This document shows positions 6,840 through 14,716 of a DNA stretch of 16,701 bases, piece by piece. Source of the stretch: Candidatus Thalassarchaeaceae archaeon (GTDB lineage: Archaea; Thermoplasmatota; Poseidoniia; Poseidoniales; Thalassarchaeaceae); the NCBI GenBank assembly GCA_029250565.1, contig JAQXFA010000032.1:1-16701 (forward strand), in the 5' to 3' direction. The stretch's first letter is position 1, and the number at the start of each line of letters is the position of its first letter. The notes below the pieces were generated by a model that worked only from the letters and a program-made list of their open reading frames with translations, did not search any database and had not been told where the DNA came from. A program made the position numbers and the translations under genes.

Positions 6840-6847
6840 AATAAAAT
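6840..6847 (+). promoter_or_regulatory. TATA box of the surface-protein gene
   Basis: AATAAAAT (from about 6840), 28 nt before the ATG at 6868. The spacing argues for a leaderless or nearly leaderless start at 6868 or 6871 and against the GTG at 6835, which would lie upstream of the transcript. Confidence 0.5.
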
Positions 6848-6867
6848 GTAAGCGCATTCGTGGAGAC

Positions 6868-9800
6868 ATGATGGGCAGTAAGTCGGTACTAGTCGTTGTT
6901 GCCGTGACGTTGTTGTCTTTGACGATGGGAATTAGTCATAATTTTGTTGAAATGGAATTAGATTCTAGCCGTCAATTCCAACTCAATTTTGCTGAAAAAA
7001 CATCACCCGCTGACATTTGGGCAACGCCTGGTGGTGGCTCTGGCTCAGATATGGTTTGGGACATGATCCTAGACTCATCAGGAAACTCGTTTGTCACCGG
7101 TTCTTTCTCAGGTTCAGCAACTTTTGGTAATACAATTCTCAACTCAATGGGTGGCTTAGATGGCTTCGTAGCAAAAATGGATTCTTCAGGTAATTGGGTC
7201 TGGGCTTCCCACATTGCTGGTGGTTACGAAGATTGGGGAATTGGTATTGATATTGACCCACAAGGAAATGTGTATGTCACGGGTCCTTTCATGGATTCTC
7301 AGTCAACCAATAGCCCCTCGGTGACTCTCGGTTCCACCACTCTTGCAGCACACACTCAGTCGAATTACGACATTTTCATCACTAAATTGGATAGTAATGG
7401 AAATTTCCTATGGGCTGAAACCTCAAAGAAAATTGAAATTTTAGACGAAACCACATGGACTTACGAAGAACAAATGGGTCAAGTCATGCCAACAGACATC
7501 AAATTTTTCAATAACTCACTTTCAGTTTCAGGTTCCTACAATGGTAAACTTTGGGCTCACACAGATGCACAGGGTGAATGGTATTATGAGAGTACTCAAG
7601 GAACTTCAGATGTGTGGCTTGGTTTCTTAGAATCTAATGGGGCATGGTCATCAACAGCAGCGTGGGGTGGCGATTCTCAATTTGATTCAGCAACTGCAAT
7701 TGCACCTTCCCCGACTGGAAATTACTGGTATGTTGCTGGAAATTTCGCTGGTACAGTTGATTTCCCCGGTGGAGCAACCATTTCCTCAAGTGGAGGTTCT
7801 CAAGATGTTTGGGTTATGCAAGTAACTGATGGTGGCAGTGTGGAATGGACCACTTCTGGTGGAGGAACTGGTCAAGATGTTTTACGCAATTTGATTGTTG
7901 ATTCGCAAGACTCTGTCTATGCAGTTGGTGAATTTGATGGTGTGTTGGCGAGTTATGGAAATGACCGCCTAACTGCAAACTCTGGAGGTACAGATGTTTG
8001 GGCTGGAAAAATTGTTACCGACAGCACTTGGGCTTGGGCTAAGAAAGGCGGCGGCTCATCAGACGATATGGGATTCTCCATTGCGCTATCAGCGGATGAA
8101 AGCGCGGTATTTACTGCTGGACAAATTGCTGGAATGACGACTTTTGAGAATTCTGCAACAACTAGGATGGCTAACACAAGTGGTGCTTCTGATGCATTCG
8201 TAGCGGTCTCTTCGGCGGCGACTGGCGAATGGGAAGACGTCTTTGTCGCAGGCGGGCCTAGCGGTGGTGATCGTGCTTGGGCAATAGATGTTGATTCTCA
8301 GAACATTACACACACTGCTGGCAGATTCAAGGGAACTAGTAGTGGCCCAGCAGAATTTGGTTCAGATGATATCGCCAGTGCTGGCGATTTTGACGTCTTT
8401 GTTTGGAAAGGACTCATCGAGGATGATGATGATGACCGAGTTGCTAACGAGGATGATGATTGCCCAACAGTTTGGGGTAATGCAACGGTTTCTCCGTACA
8501 TTGGTTGTCCAGATGCAGATGGTGACGGGTACGCAGATGTTGATGATTCACATCCATCAGTACCTACTCAGTGGCGTGATACTGATGGTGACGGATACGG
8601 CGACAATCCCGATGGATTTGAAGCTGATAATTGCACAACAATTCCTGGTACTTCAACAATTGATTTACTCGGTTGTGAAGATAGCGATAGTGATGGCTGG
8701 TCCAATGTAAGAGATGCATTCCCAACAGAACCAACTCAATGGAATGATAGTGATGGAGACCAATTCGGTGATAATTGGGATGATGAAAGTTTGACTCCAA
8801 CATACCAAAGTCTTGGTTTGGGTGGATTTGTGTTTGGAGCAGTGAATATGGATTATTGCCCAACACTTCCGGGGGTAGACACATTTGACAATCCTGGTTG
8901 TCCAGATACCGATGGTGATGGTTGGTCAGATGTGACTGATGATTTCATCAACAATCCAACTCAACATCAAGATACAGATGGCGATGGTTGGGGAGATAAC
9001 CATTCTGCAGGGTCTACTCAAAGCGATTATTTACCATTTGACGAAACTCAATATCAAGACCAAGATGGAGATGGTTGGGGAGACAATCAAGATGGTAACA
9101 ATCCCGACACATTCCCATTAGATGAAACTCAACAAACCGATGTTGATGGTGATGGCTTTGGCGATAATTTGAGTGGAAACAACGGTGATGCTTGCCCAGA
9201 TGTGTGGGGTGACTCATGGCGGGATCAGCTCGGGTGCCCTGATGTTGATGGCGATGGTGCTTCGGATGATGGCGACACATTCCCTTCAGATTGGTCACAG
9301 TGGTCTGACAGCGATAACGATGGTCAAGGGGATAATTGGGCTAATCCACATTGGAATGAAACTCGGAAACCACATTGGCCCGGAGAGTTCATTCCTGGAG
9401 CGACAAACTCTGACAAACACCCACTTGATTGGGATGCTGATGGCTGGGAAGACGAGAATGCCACAAATGGTGCAGAACCATGGGATGATTGCCCAGAAGA
9501 GGCTGGGGATTCGTGGCAAGACCGATTTGGTTGCCTAGATAGTGATGGGGATGGATGGTCAGATGATAACGACATTTTCAAAGATGATTCAACGCAGTGG
9601 CGTGATACTGACCGTGATGGTTTTGGTGATGAACCAAATGGAATGAATGGGGATGCCTGTCCAACGATTCGTGGAGATTCTGAACATGATAGATTAGGCT
9701 GCCCCGATACCGATACAGATGGTTGGTCTGATCCAATGGACACACTGTCACCAAATCCGTGGAATACATCACAAGGTGCAGACCTTTTCCCTGCTGACCC

Positions 9801-10362
9801 TGCAAGATGGAACCAATCACATGTGATTGACACATCAAATTCAGCATCACCTGATGGTGGCTTAGCAGCAGGAATTGGTCTAGGTGCATTGATTGCAATG
9901 ATGTTTGTGATGGTTTTTGTAATCGTTATTCTCAAGTTCCGTCAGAATGATGAATATGACGAATATGAAGACGAATATGATGATGAAGATGACGAGTCGA
10001 GAACTAGTAGAGCGGCTGAGATTTCACGTTCTTGGCAGGAGCATGGTACAGCTCCACCCCCTCCTCCTGAAGGGGCCGAATTAATCACTAGTGCTAGCAC
10101 CTCTCCACCGCCACCAACAGCGGCTAATACATTGCTATCATCTAGCACTTCAGTTCAGATTCCAGCGGCTCCAGAACCACCAAGCGAGCCAATGCAGGTT
10201 AGCGACGAAGGAGTGATGGATTCAATGGACACGAACTTAGCGATGTCACTTCTTGATAGTAATGATGATTCTGAAATTGAGGAAGAAAGTGAGTCAAAGG
10301 AAGAATCCCCAGAAGATGAGACCGTTGAAGACCCAATTGATGACGATGACCCTTGGGCTTAG
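6868..10362 (+). CDS. Large cell-surface protein: beta-propeller, 14 calcium-binding repeats, C-terminal membrane anchor
   Basis: 1164 residues from the ATG at 6868. A signal peptide or N-terminal anchor occupies about 1-25 (SKSVLVVVAVTLLSLTMG). Residues about 53-515 hold seven SBBP-like blades, each with a D-x-x-G-N-x-Y-V-T-G-x-F-type turn and a G-x-D-x-F/W-V strand, suggesting a seven-bladed propeller. Residues about 530-955 hold 14 thrombospondin type-3-like D-x-D-x-D-G loops and six cysteine pairs 14-15 residues apart. A single transmembrane helix follows (about 999-1023), then an acidic, proline-rich tail ending DDDDPWA, presumably cytosolic. Ca2+ would be needed for a rigid stalk that holds the propeller away from the cell. 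Such proteins are common in marine Group II genomes; ligand or role is unknown. No partner gene is fused or overlapping except the convergent phosphohexomutase. Confidence 0.85.
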   Translation: MMGSKSVLVVVAVTLLSLTMGISHNFVEMELDSSRQFQLNFAEKTSPADIWATPGGGSGSDMVWDMILDSSGNSFVTGSFSGSATFGNTILNSMGGLDGFVAKMDSSGNWVWASHIAGGYEDWGIGIDIDPQGNVYVTGPFMDSQSTNSPSVTLGSTTLAAHTQSNYDIFITKLDSNGNFLWAETSKKIEILDETTWTYEEQMGQVMPTDIKFFNNSLSVSGSYNGKLWAHTDAQGEWYYESTQGTSDVWLGFLESNGAWSSTAAWGGDSQFDSATAIAPSPTGNYWYVAGNFAGTVDFPGGATISSSGGSQDVWVMQVTDGGSVEWTTSGGGTGQDVLRNLIVDSQDSVYAVGEFDGVLASYGNDRLTANSGGTDVWAGKIVTDSTWAWAKKGGGSSDDMGFSIALSADESAVFTAGQIAGMTTFENSATTRMANTSGASDAFVAVSSAATGEWEDVFVAGGPSGGDRAWAIDVDSQNITHTAGRFKGTSSGPAEFGSDDIASAGDFDVFVWKGLIEDDDDDRVANEDDDCPTVWGNATVSPYIGCPDADGDGYADVDDSHPSVPTQWRDTDGDGYGDNPDGFEADNCTTIPGTSTIDLLGCEDSDSDGWSNVRDAFPTEPTQWNDSDGDQFGDNWDDESLTPTYQSLGLGGFVFGAVNMDYCPTLPGVDTFDNPGCPDTDGDGWSDVTDDFINNPTQHQDTDGDGWGDNHSAGSTQSDYLPFDETQYQDQDGDGWGDNQDGNNPDTFPLDETQQTDVDGDGFGDNLSGNNGDACPDVWGDSWRDQLGCPDVDGDGASDDGDTFPSDWSQWSDSDNDGQGDNWANPHWNETRKPHWPGEFIPGATNSDKHPLDWDADGWEDENATNGAEPWDDCPEEAGDSWQDRFGCLDSDGDGWSDDNDIFKDDSTQWRDTDRDGFGDEPNGMNGDACPTIRGDSEHDRLGCPDTDTDGWSDPMDTLSPNPWNTSQGADLFPADPARWNQSHVIDTSNSASPDGGLAAGIGLGALIAMMFVMVFVIVILKFRQNDEYDEYEDEYDDEDDESRTSRAAEISRSWQEHGTAPPPPPEGAELITSASTSPPPPTAANTLLSSSTSVQIPAAPEPPSEPMQVSDEGVMDSMDTNLAMSLLDSNDDSEIEEESESKEESPEDETVEDPIDDDDPWA
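7024..8412 (+). repeat. Seven SBBP-like propeller repeats within the surface protein
   Basis: Coding repeats of about 60-65 residues. Blade-ending G-x-F-x-G type turns recur seven times, for example FVTGSFSGSATFG, YVTGPF, YVAGNFAGTVDF, YAVGEFDG and TAGRFKG. The third blade is the most divergent. Confidence 0.6.
8461..9732 (+). repeat. Paired-cysteine calcium-repeat stalk within the surface protein
   Basis: Six modules with C-x(13-14)-C followed by a D-x-D-x-D-G loop, and additional loops between them, 14 loops in total. Nearly every loop ends G-W/Y/F-x-D. Cysteines only occur in these pairs in this region, which suggests six disulfides outside the cell. Confidence 0.75.
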
Positions 10363-11807
10363 GATTCATCAAATTTTTTCAGGTCAATAATTTGGCCGAT
10401 TTTATCATGCACGAGGGAACGAATTTCAGCCAAACCATCCTCGGATGTAGCCTCAGCTCGCATCACTAAAATTGGTTCTGTGTTAGATGGACGGCATAGG
10501 AACCAACCTTTCCAACCATCTCCAGAAAGTCGTATTCGAACTCCATCAACAGTAACCATTTCATATTCTGAAAAAGCATTCTCCACGTTTTCCATGGTTT
10601 CTTCTCGACCACCGGTTAAGGGTACTTTTGCTTCTCCTGTACTAGGGTAGGTTGGGATCGTTGAGAGTCTTTCTGAGAAGGTTATACCACCGTTTTCAGG
10701 AGATGGGTCACGGCCTACTAACTCCAGCATTCTAGCGGTGCAGTACAGCGTATCGTCAAACCCAGGCCACTTGTCATTGAAGAAGAAATGGCCGCTCATT
10801 TCTCCAGCAAGTGGTGTCTCTGGAGAATTTTTCAAAGCCAGTTTTTGGAACGAATGCCCGGTTCTCATCATGTGTGGAATCCCGCCGTTGGAAGCGATGG
10901 TTTCTTCTAAGGCGATTGAGCATTTTACATCATAAAAAACGGTGCGGGCCGCTTCGGAAGCAGAATCTGAAACTCTTGAGAGAATGTCAGCGGCGAACAA
11001 AGCAAGTAATCTGTCTGGATGAATGAAATTACCTTTTTCATCCACCATTCCCATTCTGTCTCCGTCACCATCAACACCGATGCCAAATTCTGCACCAACT
11101 TCTCGCACAGTCTGTCCGAGTAATTCCATGTTTGAGGGCCGTGTTGGGTCGGGAGGGTGGACGGGGAATGAGTTGTCCCACTCGCATAAAATGCAGGTGT
11201 CATCCGCACCAAGAATCTTGAGAATATCTTGCATAAAGGGCCCCGGTACGGCGTTTCCAGAATCAACCACAACCTTGACTTGGCGATTGGGTAGACCGGT
11301 TGAAGCAATTATATCATCGTAATATTGATGTTTAAAATCATCAATGATGAGATGGCTTCCTGAACCAGTTTTGAAGTTACCAGCAAGGAAAACTTGTAAC
11401 AAATCTTGTAATTCATCTCCAGCCATTGCGGCTGATCCTCGACACATTTTGAAACCATTGTATTCTGGTGGGTTATGACTTGCTGTGATGACGACTCCAC
11501 CATCAACTGGAAGAGTAACTGTAGCGTGATAAAGAGCGCCAGTTGGCATGATGCCAAGGTCGTGGGCATCGACTCCTGAATCGTTAAGTCCATTGACAAA
11601 AGAGGCGTGAAGTTCGGGTCCGGATTCACGAATATCGCGGGCTACTGCAAGTGAGTTACAATCTAGGAAAGTAGCTAGAGTACGGCCAAGACGATAAGCG
11701 AAATCTGGAGTTAGTGGGTCTCCAGCAATGCCTCGAATATCGTAGGCTTTGAAGGCGGCAGAAGCCTTCTCTATGTCAAGGCCGACTGGCCATTCTACGC
11801 TCTCCAT
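10359..11807 (-). CDS. Phosphomannomutase/phosphoglucomutase (alpha-D-phosphohexomutase)
   Basis: 482 residues from the ATG at 11807, which has a Shine-Dalgarno GGAAGGA five bases upstream; a TTG at 11864 would overlap ridA and is unlikely. The enzyme moves phosphate between C1 and C6 of glucose or mannose, feeding GDP-mannose or UDP-glucose synthesis. All four active-site segments are present: the phosphoserine loop TASHNPPEYNG (S110), the Mg2+ loop DGDGDR (246-251), the sugar-binding GEMSGH (335-340) and the phosphate-binding RPSNTEP (439-445). AYDIRG near the N-terminus is also typical. Which hexose it prefers cannot be decided here. It follows ridA by 50 bp on the same strand and its TAA overlaps the surface-protein TAG on the other strand. 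Confidence 0.92.
   Translation of the reverse strand: MESVEWPVGLDIEKASAAFKAYDIRGIAGDPLTPDFAYRLGRTLATFLDCNSLAVARDIRESGPELHASFVNGLNDSGVDAHDLGIMPTGALYHATVTLPVDGGVVITASHNPPEYNGFKMCRGSAAMAGDELQDLLQVFLAGNFKTGSGSHLIIDDFKHQYYDDIIASTGLPNRQVKVVVDSGNAVPGPFMQDILKILGADDTCILCEWDNSFPVHPPDPTRPSNMELLGQTVREVGAEFGIGVDGDGDRMGMVDEKGNFIHPDRLLALFAADILSRVSDSASEAARTVFYDVKCSIALEETIASNGGIPHMMRTGHSFQKLALKNSPETPLAGEMSGHFFFNDKWPGFDDTLYCTARMLELVGRDPSPENGGITFSERLSTIPTYPSTGEAKVPLTGGREETMENVENAFSEYEMVTVDGVRIRLSGDGWKGWFLCRPSNTEPILVMRAEATSEDGLAEIRSLVHDKIGQIIDLKKFDES
10374..10379 (+). terminator. T-tract terminator candidate of the surface-protein gene
   Basis: Six T residues on the plus strand 12 nt after the surface-protein stop, inside the 3' end of the convergent phosphohexomutase gene. 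No stem precedes it. Weak evidence on its own. Confidence 0.3.
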
Positions 11808-11857
11808 GATTCCTTCCGAGCCCCCTTTTGCTAAAAGTGACTCTGTTGCAGAGGTTA

Positions 11858-12232
11858 TCAGCAATTCTCATCAATAGCCTGAACAACAATTTCCACTTTT
11901 GCCCCGCGTGGTAGCGCACCTGCTTCAAATGCAGCCCGTGCAGGTGGGATTTCAACACCCTCAAGCCAAGCTGAGTAAACCTCATTCATTGCTGCGAAGT
12001 CATTAATGTCATCAAGTAATACCTGGGCAAAGCAGGCTTCATTTTTACTAACGCCAGCAGCAGCAAGTAGTGCATCAATTTTCTCAAGGCTTGCTGCAGT
12101 CTGAGAAGCAATGTCATCTCCCGCTTCTGGAGCAATCTGTCCAGCCAACCAAATTATACCATGCGACTTCACTCCCGGTGAGTACGGACCGTATGTCTTG
12201 CCACCTTCTACCTCAATTCGTTCCTTTGCCAT
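11858..12232 (-). CDS. ridA: RidA-family enamine/imine deaminase
   Basis: 124 residues from the ATG at 12232, exactly the usual length of RidA (YjgF/YER057c/UK114). These trimeric cytosolic proteins hydrolyse reactive 2-aminoacrylate and related enamines made by PLP enzymes. Visible family signatures: GPYSPGVKSHGIIWLAGQI (about 15-33), LL.AAGVSKNEACFAQVLLDD, and PPARAAFEAGALPRGAKVEI (about 96-115) with R99 at the catalytic arginine position. Readings that extend to 12370 add 46 residues without any family match and cross the divergent gene. It is probably co-transcribed with the phosphohexomutase that follows; no functional link between the two is evident. Confidence 0.93.
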   Translation of the reverse strand: MAKERIEVEGGKTYGPYSPGVKSHGIIWLAGQIAPEAGDDIASQTAASLEKIDALLAAAGVSKNEACFAQVLLDDINDFAAMNEVYSAWLEGVEIPPARAAFEAGALPRGAKVEIVVQAIDENC

Positions 12233-12242
12233 GATGCCGAGA

Positions 12243-12263
12243 GGTAATGGCGAGCCATTAACC
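12243..12263. repeat. Inverted repeat in the ridA/DUF354 divergent region
   Basis: Core arms TAATGG (12245-12250) and CCATTA (12255-12260) around CGAG, extended by GG and CC with one extra A. On the minus strand the TTAATGG arm begins 29 nt before the ridA ATG, the usual TATA position, so it could be an operator over the ridA promoter. Confidence 0.45.
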
Positions 12264-12298
12264 GTTCTATTGATGGTCTTAGAGCATGAGCGAGAATC

Positions 12299-13315
12299 AT
12301 GGCAGAGAGTCCGACCTGTTGGGTACTCGACCATCCAGCCCATATGCAACTGTTTCACAAGTTCATTCAAAGTGGCAGTCCAGTGGATATTATTGTAGCA
12401 ACTAAGCGGGCTGAAATAGATGCAATGATTGAGAGCAACTCATCTCCTTTACCTAAGCGACATATCCTCAGAGTCAAGCGTCCAGTCGGTAGGCGAATAT
12501 TACCTATTCAGCGAGAAATACGTGCTTTGAGAAGAATTCACTCAGTCACATCAATTCTAAAGCGTAGAAATATAACTGGAAAACCGATAGAAAAAGTCGT
12601 TGTCAAGGGGGCGGCGTTAGAACTTAACGCCGCTAAAAAAGCCAAAATCCCCCGTCGAATTTACATCACAGATACAGAGGTAAATCATCTCGCCCACGGA
12701 ATTGCATTATCATCAGCAACCGAAGTTATTGTTACACCAAATTGGCGGCAAGATCTTGATGGAGGATTTATTGATGATTGTAATAGTAATGGCATTATGG
12801 TTCACAAATTGAATGGAGAACTCCCTCATGTTTATCTTGCTCAACCAAGTACAATTAGAGATTTGAAAGAAGGCTCAGTTCCACATATATTACACCGCTC
12901 TTTGAAGGGTGGGGGGGTACACGACAAGGATGAGTTGGTTAGTGCTGAACCACTAATTCCCGACTTAGGAATGGAGGTCACAACGGTTGCTGAAAACCAA
13001 TCAATCAACGACCCTTGGGGGCTCCCTCAATCGATTTTAGATTATCATGGGGTACTGTCAGAATCGGTGACTTTGGCTCATGAAGCAGTTAGTCTAGGAG
13101 TTCCAACATTACTTGTTTCGAAGGCTCAAAGAGGGTTTTTAGACCAACATTTGGGTGGAGGATTGTTGTTTAGAATAGACTCCACTGTGAAAGGTCCTGC
13201 ACTCAATAATGAGGTTGCGGCCTGGCGCGAAGCAGTACAGATGCGGCGTCGTGGAGATGGTTTAGCAGTTGGTTGGAGCGATTGCTACAATGAGTTGCAA
13301 CAAATCCTCAGATGA
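12299..13315 (+). CDS. DUF354-family protein, GT-B/UDP-GlcNAc epimerase-like fold
   Basis: 338 residues. The pattern is that of DUF354, an archaeal-rich family related to UDP-N-acetylglucosamine 2-epimerase and GT-B glycosyltransferases. N-terminal CWVLDHPAHMQLFHKFI (about 7-23) matches the family's W-I-D-x-x-x-P-H-V-x-F-F, and DIIVATKR (30-37) matches its T-A-R strand. PRRIYITDTEVNHLAHGIAL then a TEVIVTPNW segment (about 119-149) fits the second half of the N-domain. SESVTLAHEAVSLGVPTLLVS (about 254-274) matches the sugar-nucleotide-binding helix of the C-domain, though the usual G-G-G-T-M is SESVT. No transmembrane segment is seen. The reaction is unknown for this family; glycan synthesis is inference. 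It is divergent from ridA with 66 bp between. Confidence 0.6.
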   Translation: MAESPTCWVLDHPAHMQLFHKFIQSGSPVDIIVATKRAEIDAMIESNSSPLPKRHILRVKRPVGRRILPIQREIRALRRIHSVTSILKRRNITGKPIEKVVVKGAALELNAAKKAKIPRRIYITDTEVNHLAHGIALSSATEVIVTPNWRQDLDGGFIDDCNSNGIMVHKLNGELPHVYLAQPSTIRDLKEGSVPHILHRSLKGGGVHDKDELVSAEPLIPDLGMEVTTVAENQSINDPWGLPQSILDYHGVLSESVTLAHEAVSLGVPTLLVSKAQRGFLDQHLGGGLLFRIDSTVKGPALNNEVAAWREAVQMRRRGDGLAVGWSDCYNELQQILR

Positions 13316-13324
13316 TTTGACACT

Positions 13325-14626
13325 TCAACCAAGTTTACGCATTCGTTCAGTGGTGACAAACTCATCCCAACTGGAATCAAATCCAGTGTAGTGAATCTGA
13401 TATTTATCATCGGAGATATTGATGATACTAGCATCCCACCAACTCTCGTTCCATTCTACCTTGATTTGCTCACCTATTGAATAAACGGAATTGAATGGGT
13501 GGTCGGCAGGTGGATTAGCCCATCCTGTAGGACCAACTACGTACATCGTATTTCTCGTTTCTACTCTAGCAGTGGCTCGTTCATCATATTGAACACCCAT
13601 AATTTGAGAGGTTCGTACTGGCCCTTCGCCGAGTTTTGGATGTGCATAAGCATAGCCTCTTAGGCAGCCATCAACGATTTCAGCATCACGAATGACGACC
13701 TCGGTTTTGTATTGCATTTCTTCATTATCACCGTCTGTGCTAGCCATGTATTTGGCTAATTCACGATAATCCAGCTCGCTATCCATCTCTATTCCAAGTT
13801 CTGCAAATTGCTCCATCGCCTCTTGAACTTCAAGTGGTTCGTCGCCCATTTCAGTGAGGATTTCAAAAAACATCCTTGCTGAAATAGTTCCACTGCCGTC
13901 TTCATCAAAAACTTGGAATGCTTCAACAAACTCTCTTTCATTATCGCCCATATTATCGAGGTAGTCTTGAACTTCTGCTGATTCTTCTTGCATAGGTTCA
14001 ATTCGGCTCCACTCTACATTGTCTTCAACATCACCATCATCAAAGTTAATCAAGAATGTGTGGTCATCATGTTCAGCGCTAATTTTCCCGGGGTAGTAAG
14101 TTCCGTAATTTTTCCAGTTGACCAACACGCGGTCTCCAACATTGTATGGAGGTGCTGCGGGCCGGATGGTGCCTGGAGCAGAACCAATGACAACCGCATG
14201 CTTTGTTTCAATTCTAGATGACTTTGGCACCTCTATACGATAGGTGCGGTCATCATTGATGCCAACTACTGTACAGCGATCCAACCAACGAGCATTTGTT
14301 GGGCTGTGGTACTCAACATGATCACCGATTTTGAATGATGGTGGTAACTCAACTTCTGCAATAGGTGGTGGTGCTACTGGAGCAGCGGGTTCTTGATTGA
14401 CCATACCCAGTTGTTGAAGAGCGGTAATAACCGCGGTAGTCACAGCAGTCGCGTCATTATTGATGACCGTGCTGTGAACAACATCGCCACCGATGACAGA
14501 ATCTTGCATATTCAGGGCCTGTTCACTAGGTGATGGTGGCTCTGGTTCTGATTTTGGAGGTGCTGGTATCCATTCACTTCCAGTCCACATGAACTTTCCA
14601 TCGGGGCTGTAGGTAGGGTCAACCAT
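13325..14626 (-). CDS. EF-hand and Tudor-like multidomain protein, function unknown
   Basis: 433 residues, no signal peptide or transmembrane helix, so probably cytosolic. Order: a short W-rich N-terminus (YSPDGKFMWTGSEW, 6-19); a proline-rich linker; MQDSVIGGDVVHSTVINND (40-58); Tudor/Agenet-like barrel 1 at about 97-150 (FKIGDHVEYHS); barrel 2 at about 160-210 (YNVGDRVLVNWKN, YYPGKI, FDDGDVED); a calmodulin-like EF-hand pair at 228-295; a beta-rich segment (305-370); and a Tudor-knot/chromo-barrel at 381-433 (YSIGEQIKVEW, WWDASI, YQIHYTGFDSSWDEFV). EF loop 1 is DEDGSGTISARM (241-252), whose position 12 is Met instead of Glu; loop 2 (278-289) lacks the first Asp. Tudor barrels often bind methylated lysine or arginine through aromatic residues, but no function is shown here. 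Monocistronic, with a TATA at 14652-14659. Confidence 0.72.
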   Translation of the reverse strand: MVDPTYSPDGKFMWTGSEWIPAPPKSEPEPPSPSEQALNMQDSVIGGDVVHSTVINNDATAVTTAVITALQQLGMVNQEPAAPVAPPPIAEVELPPSFKIGDHVEYHSPTNARWLDRCTVVGINDDRTYRIEVPKSSRIETKHAVVIGSAPGTIRPAAPPYNVGDRVLVNWKNYGTYYPGKISAEHDDHTFLINFDDGDVEDNVEWSRIEPMQEESAEVQDYLDNMGDNEREFVEAFQVFDEDGSGTISARMFFEILTEMGDEPLEVQEAMEQFAELGIEMDSELDYRELAKYMASTDGDNEEMQYKTEVVIRDAEIVDGCLRGYAYAHPKLGEGPVRTSQIMGVQYDERATARVETRNTMYVVGPTGWANPPADHPFNSVYSIGEQIKVEWNESWWDASIINISDDKYQIHYTGFDSSWDEFVTTERMRKLG

Positions 14627-14651
14627 AACTCCATGAAGAGGTGTATCTTTT

Positions 14652-14659
14652 CAATTATA
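14652..14659 (-). promoter_or_regulatory. TATA box of the EF-hand/Tudor gene
   Basis: Minus-strand TATAATTG starts 33 nt before the ATG at 14626, predicting a leader of only a few bases. GGAG lies 2 bases before the ATG, too close for a usual Shine-Dalgarno site. Confidence 0.55.
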
Positions 14660-14663
14660 CCTT

Positions 14664-14684
14664 AGTAAAAAGTAAATTTTTACT
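14664..14684. repeat. AT-rich perfect inverted repeat upstream of the EF-hand/Tudor gene
   Basis: Eight-base arms, AGTAAAAA at 14664-14671 and TTTTTACT at 14677-14684, around GTAAA. It abuts the TATA box on its upstream side, as an operator would, and it also lies downstream of the LURP-one gene, where its T-rich minus strand could act in termination. Confidence 0.45.
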
Positions 14685-14716
14685 CATATCTGTTTAATCT
14701 CTAATTAATTGTTGAT

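Noticed and set aside
8288..8710. A 140-codon plus-strand frame inside the surface-protein gene
   Set aside because: It is an out-of-frame reading of the propeller and calcium-repeat region, with a Met- and Gln-rich composition.
8461..9732. Regularly spaced DNA repeats as a possible CRISPR array
   Set aside because: The spacing follows codons for Asp-rich calcium loops within a single open frame, with no constant repeat and unique spacers.
9324..9935. A 203-codon open frame on the minus strand opposite the surface-protein gene
   Set aside because: It is the antisense of the repeated Asp-rich coding sequence, has no domain or start signal, and its composition is set by the repeats on the other strand.
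12233..12370. A 46-residue N-terminal extension of RidA
   Set aside because: RidA is complete from the ATG at 12232, the extension has no family match, and it crosses the divergent DUF354 gene.
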